Shown here: positions 57,912 to 64,000 of the stretch, in pieces | How the letters are laid out: each line of letters begins with the position of its first letter | Numbering within the stretch: the first letter of the stretch is position 1 | Source of the DNA: Salinibacterium xinjiangense | Lineage (GTDB): Bacteria > Actinomycetota > Actinomycetes > Actinomycetales > Microbacteriaceae | Assembly (NCBI RefSeq): GCF_014645015.1 | Contig: NZ_BMLC01000001.1 | Span: 434,001-498,000 of the forward strand | DNA length: 64,000 bases | Reading direction: 5' to 3' | Translations under genes and position numbers: made by a program | The notes under the pieces: generated by a model | The model's input: the letters and a program-made list of their open reading frames with translations, nothing else | What the model was told of the DNA's origin: nothing | The model's database searches: none

Positions 57912-59060
57912 CTAGCTCGTGAGCACCTGTGGAGACCCGACGGCACCCGCTGGCATCTCAGCCGCCAGGCGGTTCGCCTCCTCGATGAGGGTAGCGACAA
58001 TGTCTGCTTCCGCCACGGTCTTGATGACCTCGCCCTTGACGAAGATCTGGCCGCGGCCGTTGCCACTGGCGACGCCGAGATCGGCTTCGCGCGCCTCGCC
58101 AGGCCCGTTCACGACACATCCCATGACAGCCACACGCAACGGAACCGTCATCTTCTCGAGCCCGGCGGTCACGTCGTTTGCGAGTTGGTAGACGTCGACC
58201 TGCGCGCGCCCGCAACTGGGGCATGACACGATCTCGAGCTTGCGCTCTCGCAGGTTGAGTGATTGCAGGATCTGGAGCCCGACCTTGACCTCCTGGACCG
58301 GCGGCGCCGAGAGCGAGACGCGGATTGTGTCTCCGATGCCCTCGGACAGGAGGATACCGAACGCCGTCGCGCTCTTGATAGTGCCCTGGAACTCTGGCCC
58401 GGCCTCGGTCACACCGAGGTGCAGCGGCCAGTCACCGCGCTCGGCGAGCTGGCGATAGGCCTTGACCATGACGATGGGGTCGTTGTGCTTGACGGAAATC
58501 TTGAAGTCGTGGAAGTCGTGCTCTTCGAAGAGGGCTGCCTCCCACACCGCACTCTCGACGAGAGCCTCCGCCGTCGCCTTCCCGTACTTCTGCATGATGC
58601 TCGGCTCGAGTGATCCGGCATTGACGCCGATCCTGATGCTCACGCCGGCCGCCTTGGCCGCGGCAGCGATCTTGCCGACCTGGTCGTCGAACTTTCGGAT
58701 GTTCCCGGGGTTGACGCGCACGGCGCCCACGCCGGCGTCGATCGCGGTGAAGACGTAGCGGGGCTGGAAGTGGATGTCGGCGATCACCGGCAGCTGGCTC
58801 TTGCCCGCGATGATGTGCAGCACGTCCGCGTCGTCCTGGTGCGGAACCGCGACGCGCACGATGTCGCAGCCGGTTGCCGTCAACTCGGCGATCTGCTGGA
58901 GCGTCGCATTGATGTTGGTGGTTTGGGTCGTGGTCATCGACTGCACGCTCACCTGGGACTCACTGCCCACCCCGACCTTGCCGACCTTGATCTGGCGGGT
59001 CTTGCGACGGGGGGCGAGAGTTTCGGGAACTTTGGGAATACCGAGATTGATGGCTGGCAC
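57912..59060 (-). CDS. ispG: 4-hydroxy-3-methylbut-2-enyl diphosphate synthase
   Basis: 382 residues. TIM-barrel part with [11 protein letters not shown] and [10 protein letters not shown], and a C-terminal [4Fe-4S] site with C280, C283 (SCPSCGRAQ), C315 ([10 protein letters not shown]) and E322. It makes HMBPP in the MEP isoprenoid pathway, the pathway that also needs Dxr, encoded at 62172 in this window. It lies between rip and proS as in many actinobacteria. Confidence 0.95.
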   Translation of the reverse strand: MPAINLGIPKVPETLAPRRKTRQIKVGKVGVGSESQVSVQSMTTTQTTNINATLQQIAELTATGCDIVRVAVPHQDDADVLHIIAGKSQLPVIADIHFQPRYVFTAIDAGVGAVRVNPGNIRKFDDQVGKIAAAAKAAGVSIRIGVNAGSLEPSIMQKYGKATAEALVESAVWEAALFEEHDFHDFKISVKHNDPIVMVKAYRQLAERGDWPLHLGVTEAGPEFQGTIKSATAFGILLSEGIGDTIRVSLSAPPVQEVKVGLQILQSLNLRERKLEIVSCPSCGRAQVDVYQLANDVTAGLEKMTVPLRVAVMGCVVNGPGEAREADLGVASGNGRGQIFVKGEVIKTVAEADIVATLIEEANRLAAEMPAGAVGSPQVLTS

Positions 59061-59148
59061 GCACCCCAGCTTACGCGGGCACGCTCACCACGGGCACGAG
59101 GTGCGCTTGTGGCGAAATGCTGGCATTGCCGACGTCGCCGGGAGTCGA

Positions 59149-60507
59149 CTACAGGATCGAGATCGGCTTGACGATATCGGCATAGATCAGGATGACGCTC
59201 ATCACGATCAGCAACGAGGCGACCACGAACGTGAGAGGAATGATCTTCGCGGTGTCGATCGGACCAGGATCCTTACGACCGAAAAGCTTTGCGAAGAAGC
59301 GCCTGATGCCTTCGAACAGCGCACCAGCGACATGGCCGCCGTCCAGCGGCATGAGCGGCACCAGGTTGAAGACCATGAGCGCGACGTTCAGTGACGCGAC
59401 GAGGCCGACGAGGGCCGACGCCCGTTCGACGATCGGCACGGTGTTGAGACTCGTGATCTCGCCGGCCAGGCGCCCGACACCGACGACGCTGATGGGTCCG
59501 TTCGGGTCACGCTCATTCGGCCCGAACGCCGCGTTGACAACGTCGATCATGCGCTGGGGAAGATTCAGGATGAGGTGGGTCACCCTCGAGATGTTGTCGC
59601 CGACTGCGGGAAGCACGGCAGTGATGGGCTGCTGCACCACCTTCGAGGCCGAACCGATGCCGAGGAAACCGACTTCCTCTGTGATGGAGGCACCGCTCGA
59701 ATCTTTCTGGATCGCGCCCTGCGCGTCGTAGACATAGCGTTCGGTAAGCAGGGGGGAGGCTGTCAGCGTCACCGGCGCTCCATCGCGATTCACCACGATC
59801 GACAGGTCGTCCGAAGCCGACTGCCTGATGATGGTTGTCGCCTGCTCCCAGCTGGTGATCGCAATGCCATTCATGCTGACAATCCGGTCCCCCGGTGTCA
59901 ACCCGGCTGCGAGCCCTGGAGCCGGGGCCGACGACGGCCCGCACTCCTGTTGCTGGCTCGTCGCGGGAAGAACGCATTCCGAAACGCTCCCGACGGTCGT
60001 GGTGGCCTGGGCGAGTCCGAATCCGCAGAGCAGCACGGCGTACAGCACCACCGCGATGACGAGGTTCATGAACGGTCCACCGAGCATGATGATGACCCGC
60101 TTGTAGACGGGAAGCCTGTAGAAGGCACGACGCTCGTCGACCACGGCCTCTTCGCCGGTGGTCTCGTCGACGGCCACCATGGTGTCGGAACTGGAGGTGC
60201 GGGCATCCTGGACCAGGCTCTGCATGATGCCGGTCGTCGCCGTTCGCGAGCTGGCTCCCTCTTTGGCAGGGGGAAACATGCCAGCCATCGAGATGTATCC
60301 GCCCAGCGGGATGGCCTTGAGTCCGTACTCGGTTTCTCCCCGCCTGCGCGAGAAGAGGGTCGGGCCGAAACCGATCATGTACTGGCTGACCCGCACCCCG
60401 AAGAGTTTTGCCGGGACGAGGTGGCCGATCTCGTGCAGTCCGATCGACAGCGCGAGGCCGACGACGATGATCACTATGCCCAGGAGATAGAGCAGAACGG
60501 TTTCCAC
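59149..60507 (-). CDS. M50 site-2 protease (Rip/RseP type)
   Basis: 452 residues. Zinc site HEIGH (25-29) in the first helix (LSIGLHEIGHLVPAKLFG), second helix region after a cytoplasmic insert, one PDZ domain (about 195-285, GLTPGDRIVSMNGIAITSW), and the third zinc ligand in PLMPLDGGHV. A variable loop at 75-125 carries polar residues. Such proteases cut anti-sigma factors within the membrane. The sigma factor at 4011 has no nearby anti-sigma, so the substrate must be elsewhere. Normal length and intact motifs. Confidence 0.93.
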   Translation of the reverse strand: METVLLYLLGIVIIVVGLALSIGLHEIGHLVPAKLFGVRVSQYMIGFGPTLFSRRRGETEYGLKAIPLGGYISMAGMFPPAKEGASSRTATTGIMQSLVQDARTSSSDTMVAVDETTGEEAVVDERRAFYRLPVYKRVIIMLGGPFMNLVIAVVLYAVLLCGFGLAQATTTVGSVSECVLPATSQQQECGPSSAPAPGLAAGLTPGDRIVSMNGIAITSWEQATTIIRQSASDDLSIVVNRDGAPVTLTASPLLTERYVYDAQGAIQKDSSGASITEEVGFLGIGSASKVVQQPITAVLPAVGDNISRVTHLILNLPQRMIDVVNAAFGPNERDPNGPISVVGVGRLAGEITSLNTVPIVERASALVGLVASLNVALMVFNLVPLMPLDGGHVAGALFEGIRRFFAKLFGRKDPGPIDTAKIIPLTFVVASLLIVMSVILIYADIVKPISIL

Positions 60508-60601
60508 TGGCCCATGCTAGCGTCGCCGTCTCGATAACTCGCTGTGAACTGGCAGGGACCCTCCGAGCGCGTTTCTGCGGCGGGTTGATACGATCGATCG
60601 G

Positions 60602-61798
60602 GTGAACACACGAGATGACGACGCGACCGTAGGGTACGCGAACAGCGATGATGCATCGACTGACCGTCTCGTCGCTGGCCGCTACCGGCTTCGGGAGGTG
60701 CTCGGCCGCGGCGGTATGGCGACCGTCTACCGCGCTGACGATGAGTCGCTCGGACGAACCGTCGCCGTCAAACTCTTCCACGCCGGACTTGCCCATGCAC
60801 AGGATGCCCGCCGCCAGCGCGACGAAACGAGCCTGCTCGCGAGCCTCAATCACCCGGGCCTGGTCACACTGTTCGATGCAGCCACCGATGGCGACGACGC
60901 ATTCCTCGTTATGGAGTTTGTCGATGGGGATGATCTCAAGAACCGGATGCAGGTTGGTGCGCTCGACTCGAGGTCCACTGCGCTGATCGGTGCGGACGTT
61001 GCCCGGGCCCTGGCGTACATCCACGGCAGGGGCGTCGTGCACAGGGACGTGAAGCCGGCGAACATCCTGCTTGCCAGCGACCTGGACGCGTCGAAGCCCA
61101 CATATGCGAAGCTCGCCGACTTCGGGATAGCCCGGCTGATCGATTCGACTCACCTCACAGCGACTGGTTCGCTCATCGGCACGGCGAGTTTCCTGAGCCC
61201 CGAGCAGGCAGAAGGAGGCGAGATCGGCGGAGCCAGCGATATCTACTCGCTCGCACTGACCCTCCTCGAATGCCTCACCGGCAACCGAGCCTTCCCGGGA
61301 ACCGCCGTCGAATCCACTTTCGCGCGACTCAATCGAGATCCGGTAATTCCCGTCGAGCTGGGGCCAGCCTGGGTGGAGCTCCTCACATCGGCAACCGCCC
61401 GCACACCAGCGGCCCGACCCAGCGCGATCGAGTTCGCGCAGCGTCTCCAGGATCTGTCGGCGACCGACGCCACGCTCGTACTTCCGCTGTTTGCCGCACA
61501 GCCCGCCGATGGCACCCAGCAGACAGTGCGGATGGCGGTGGGACCGAATGAGACAGTGCCGATGTCATCGTCAGCGATTCCGCAACGACGCGCCCGAACG
61601 GTTTCAAGCCGCGCCCGAGCCATCGGGATTATCGCGGCTGCGGTCATCGTGATCTCGGCGGGCGTCGGCCTATGGTCGCTTCGGCCCGTCGATGCCGGCG
61701 CAGGTTCTGGGCCGTCGAGCGTGCCCGTCGTCTACCCCGCCACCGAGGGCGACCTCGGAGTCCATCTCGAACAACTACAGGAAAGCGTGGCACCGTGA
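60602..61798 (+). CDS. Serine/threonine protein kinase, single-pass, PASTA-less
   Basis: 398 residues from GTG 60602. Complete kinase domain: GRGGMATVYRA (35-45), K57 in VAVKLFH, catalytic VHRDVKPAN (D149), DFG (173-175), and SPEQAEGGEIGGASDIYSLA. A helix at about 335-358 (IGIIAAAVIVISAGVGLW) leaves only a 40-residue external tail without sensor repeats. Two Thr/Met words (QQTVRMAVG, ETVPMSS) ahead of the helix may be phosphorylation sites. The stop shares a base with the lipoprotein start (TGATG). The pair is inserted between dxr and rip, on the opposite strand. Confidence 0.92.
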   Translation: MNTRDDDATVGYANSDDASTDRLVAGRYRLREVLGRGGMATVYRADDESLGRTVAVKLFHAGLAHAQDARRQRDETSLLASLNHPGLVTLFDAATDGDDAFLVMEFVDGDDLKNRMQVGALDSRSTALIGADVARALAYIHGRGVVHRDVKPANILLASDLDASKPTYAKLADFGIARLIDSTHLTATGSLIGTASFLSPEQAEGGEIGGASDIYSLALTLLECLTGNRAFPGTAVESTFARLNRDPVIPVELGPAWVELLTSATARTPAARPSAIEFAQRLQDLSATDATLVLPLFAAQPADGTQQTVRMAVGPNETVPMSSSAIPQRRARTVSSRARAIGIIAAAVIVISAGVGLWSLRPVDAGAGSGPSSVPVVYPATEGDLGVHLEQLQESVAP

Positions 61799-62175
61799 TG
61801 CGCCGGATTACCCTGATCGTGCTCGCAACGTGCGTCCTCCTGTCAGGATGCGCGGCAAACGACAGTTACAGCACCGATACCGCTGGTGCGCTTCAGGGTC
61901 GCGTGCTGGCGGTGTCTGAGGCCTCGGCCGCTGGCGATCCGGTGGCTGCCCTGGCGCACCTCGATGAGTTGCAGGCTTCGCTGCTCGACGCCTACGGCGC
62001 CGGTTCGGTGACCAAGCCTCGATTCGATGGCATCACTGCCGCCATCGAACTGGTGCGAGCGGATCTCGAACTGGCCATCAGCCAGCAGGTTGAGGTCCCC
62101 AAAGATGAGGACAAACCCGACAAACCCGACGAACCGGACAAACCCGACAGGCCGGACAAGCCGGGCGAAGACTAG
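61798..62175 (+). CDS. Lipoprotein partner of the kinase
   Basis: 125 residues from ATG 61798. Signal peptide [17 protein letters not shown] with lipobox LSGC, a helical domain ([20 protein letters not shown], then [16 protein letters not shown]), and a charged proline tail of repeated KPD units ([19 protein letters not shown]). Translationally coupled to the kinase gene, so it may modulate the short external end of the kinase. Its TAG stop and the dxr TAG stop share the same four-base CTAG. Confidence 0.8.
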   Translation: MRRITLIVLATCVLLSGCAANDSYSTDTAGALQGRVLAVSEASAAGDPVAALAHLDELQASLLDAYGAGSVTKPRFDGITAAIELVRADLELAISQQVEVPKDEDKPDKPDEPDKPDRPDKPGED

Positions 62176-63254
62176 TCCCGAGAGGCGAGTAACCCGTCGG
62201 CGTGCTCGCGAGCCCACCGTTCGGCCTCGTACACGGCATTCAGGTCCATGCCGTGCGGTTCGTGGGCATCGACGACGGCGGCCACCGTATCGAGGATGTC
62301 CAGGTACCCGATGGCTCCCGCGTGGAAGGCCAGCACGGCCTGCTCGTTCGCCGCATTGAACACGGCAGGGAAGGTCAAGCCCGCTTTGCCCACCTCTTTC
62401 GCGAGCGCGACGGCGGGAAATACCTCGGAATCCAACGGCTCGAAGCTCCACTGGCTCGCCGTCGTCCAGTCCAGCGGTGTGCCGACTCCGGGTACGCGAT
62501 TCGGCCAGTCGAGCCCGAGGGAGATTGGCAGGCGCATATCGGGCGGGCTCGCCTGGACGATGGTCGAACCATCCACGAACTCCACCATCGAATGCACGAT
62601 CGACTGGGGATGCACAGTGACGTCGATGCGGTCGTAGGGCACATCGAACAGGATGTGCGCCTCGATTACTTCGAGCCCCTTGTTGACCAGGGTGGAGGAG
62701 TTGGTCGTGACGACGAGCCCCATATCCCAGGTCGGATGCGCCAGCGCTTCGCTCGGAGTGACTCCTCGGAGTGACTCTCGAGTCCTGCCCCGGAACGGAC
62801 CGCCCGACGCCGTCAACACCAGTCTCTGCACCTCGGCGCTGCTGCCGGAGCGCAGCGCCTGGGCAATGGCCGAGTGCTCGGAATCAACAGGCACGATCTG
62901 TCCGGGGGCAGCGGCCGCGGTAACGAGGTCGCCGCCCACGATCAGGCTCTCTTTGTTCGCCAAGGCAAGAGTGGCGCCGGACTGGAGTGCCGCGAGGGTC
63001 GGACCGAGCCCCACGGAACCCGTGATGCCATTCAGGATGACGTCTGCTGAGACATCCCGAACCAATTGGCACGCCTCATCGACCCCGAGCGCCGTGTGCT
63101 TGACACCGAACGCGCGCGCCTGCGTCATCATCTCGTCGCGATTACTGCCGGCGGCAAGCCCCACCACCTCGAAGAGGTGAGGATTAGCGGCAATCACGTC
63201 GAGAGCCTGGGTTCCGATGGAACCCGTCGACCCGAGGATGATCACGCGACGCAC
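62172..63254 (-). CDS. dxr: 1-deoxy-D-xylulose-5-phosphate reductoisomerase
   Basis: 360 residues from GTG 63254. NADPH loop [12 protein letters not shown], then [24 protein letters not shown] (metal and substrate Glu/Ser), TASGGPFRG, and the C-terminal [15 protein letters not shown]. It converts DXP to MEP, second step of the MEP pathway. It ends convergently on the lipoprotein gene. The C-terminus ([20 protein letters not shown]) is complete. Confidence 0.95.
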   Translation of the reverse strand: MRRVIILGSTGSIGTQALDVIAANPHLFEVVGLAAGSNRDEMMTQARAFGVKHTALGVDEACQLVRDVSADVILNGITGSVGLGPTLAALQSGATLALANKESLIVGGDLVTAAAAPGQIVPVDSEHSAIAQALRSGSSAEVQRLVLTASGGPFRGRTRESLRGVTPSEALAHPTWDMGLVVTTNSSTLVNKGLEVIEAHILFDVPYDRIDVTVHPQSIVHSMVEFVDGSTIVQASPPDMRLPISLGLDWPNRVPGVGTPLDWTTASQWSFEPLDSEVFPAVALAKEVGKAGLTFPAVFNAANEQAVLAFHAGAIGYLDILDTVAAVVDAHEPHGMDLNAVYEAERWAREHADGLLASRD

Positions 63255-63262
63255 GATGACCC

Positions 63263-64000
63263 CTAGCCCAGGCCGAGGATGTCGACCACGAAAACGAGGG
63301 TGTCTGTTCCGCCGATCGAGGGCGGACGGCCCGCTTCGCCGTAACCCTCAGCTGGCGGGATGATCACGATTACCTGCGAACCGACGGTCTGGCCCTCGAG
63401 CGCCTTGGTGAACCCGGCGATGACCTGGGCGGTGTTGAACGGCGAGGGTTCGCCGCGAGCCCAGCTCTCGTCGAAGATCTCCTTCGTGTTCCAGTTGATG
63501 CCCTGGTAGTGCACGATCACGTCTGAGGCCGGCGGCACCTCAGCGCCGTCACCCTTCTTGAGAACCGCGATCTTCAGCTCGGTGGGCGGCGCCCCGTCGG
63601 GAATCGTGACGGTCGGGCGGCCGTCGTCGGCCAGTACCACCGTCGGGAATCCCGCTGTGGCCGGCTGATCGGCACCGTCTGCCTTGGGCAGTGGCGCGGT
63701 GGTGGGCCCATCGGTGGGCGGCGCCGCCTCGATCGAGACGATGTCGGCGACGAACACGAGATCCTGGCCCGGCTCGATGCCGAGGTCTGCCGATCCGGTC
63801 TCTCCGAATGCGTCGGCTGGCGGGATGACGCCGACGACCCTGGAACCGACTGCCGAGCATTCGAGTGTCTTCACGAAGCCGGGAAGCAGGTTCTCATTGA
63901 GGGGGAACGCGCTGAGCGTCGCATCCGTGTAGTCGGTGCCTGCGATGTTCACGCCCGTGGCACCGTTGAAGATGGAGTACTGCACGTTCAGGGTGTCGCC
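63263..64000 (-). CDS. FKBP-type peptidyl-prolyl isomerase, two domains (5' end outside window)
   Basis: The frame is open to the last base ([13 protein letters not shown]...), so at least the N-terminus lies outside. Two FKBP domains in tandem: the first is divergent ([20 protein letters not shown], then [11 protein letters not shown]), the second more regular ([20 protein letters not shown], then [20 protein letters not shown] and [10 protein letters not shown]). A Pro/Thr-rich linker separates them. Similar actinobacterial proteins are secreted lipoproteins; the signal region is not visible here. It folds proline-containing clients outside the membrane. Confidence 0.88.
   Translation of the reverse strand, partial: GDTLNVQYSIFNGATGVNIAGTDYTDATLSAFPLNENLLPGFVKTLECSAVGSRVVGVIPPADAFGETGSADLGIEPGQDLVFVADIVSIEAAPPTDGPTTAPLPKADGADQPATAGFPTVVLADDGRPTVTIPDGAPPTELKIAVLKKGDGAEVPPASDVIVHYQGINWNTKEIFDESWARGEPSPFNTAQVIAGFTKALEGQTVGSQVIVIIPPAEGYGEAGRPPSIGGTDTLVFVVDILGLG

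Noticed and set aside
59513-61153. A 546-residue minus-strand frame spanning the rip start and the kinase gene
   Set aside because: It runs through two well-supported genes in other frames and its content is Arg/Pro-rich noise.

Overview
The window is high-GC DNA with actinobacterial gene content and gene order, most likely Microbacteriaceae. The order ileS-folC-DUF4233-ndk-(VKOR)-rne-rplU-rpmA-obg-proB-proA-nadD-rsfS, the order dxr-rip-ispG-proS, the translational-type T-box ahead of ileS, and a ProB without a PUA domain all fit this. The genus cannot be fixed from the sequence alone.

Layout. 1-6.0 kb: a lipid-type cluster (two ferritin-like paralogs around a fatty-acyl-reductase/HAD fusion), a SigK-like ECF sigma factor without an anti-sigma gene, and a DUF2130 coiled-coil protein. 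6.0-14.6 kb: an eroded accessory stretch with serine-recombinase remnants, a short tRNA-like fragment, tandem repeats, a zinc alcohol dehydrogenase, a dead IS256-family element with both terminal inverted repeats, and two SDR proteins, one without the SDR catalytic pair. 14.66-28.92 kb: a 14.3-kb integrative island in the 3' end of a tRNA-Ala(GGC) gene. A 37-bp duplication of the tRNA 3' end marks its ends, and a tyrosine recombinase lies next to the intact tRNA. It carries a helicase-associated-domain protein, a HipBA-type module with a palindromic operator, an orphan ribosomal L7/L12-type domain coupled to hsdR, hsdM-hsdS-mrr in one overlapping minus-strand run, and two unfamiliar plus-strand genes placed between hsdR and mrr. 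29.0-64 kb: chromosomal backbone with a few inserts.

How the genes work together. The backbone supplies ribosome and translation functions (rplU, rpmA, obg, rsfS, ileS, proS, rne), proline synthesis (proB, proA), NAD and folate synthesis (nadD, folC), nucleotide balance (ndk), isoprenoid synthesis (dxr, ispG), intramembrane proteolysis (rip), and a seven-gene run proS-moxR-DUF58-vWA-vWA-TPR that looks like a MoxR/Bat-type chaperone or envelope-stress operon. Inserted at 38.4-40.9 kb is a compact sulfur-stress unit: a CoA-disulfide-reductase/rhodanese fusion and a CsoR-family repressor with the Cys-Cys (CstR-like) sensor pattern. Its 30-bp palindrome holds the predicted -10 boxes of two divergent promoters, the other one driving a 57-residue zinc-ribbon protein. 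A PASTA-less Ser/Thr kinase and a lipoprotein sit between dxr and rip.

The best candidates for undescribed biology are the two cargo genes inside the restriction locus (21.25-23.56 kb), the L7/L12-like domain overlapping hsdR, the paired active and dead ferritin-like proteins around the reductase-HAD fusion, and the shared sulfur-responsive palindrome. No database search was possible; family names rest on motifs read by eye.
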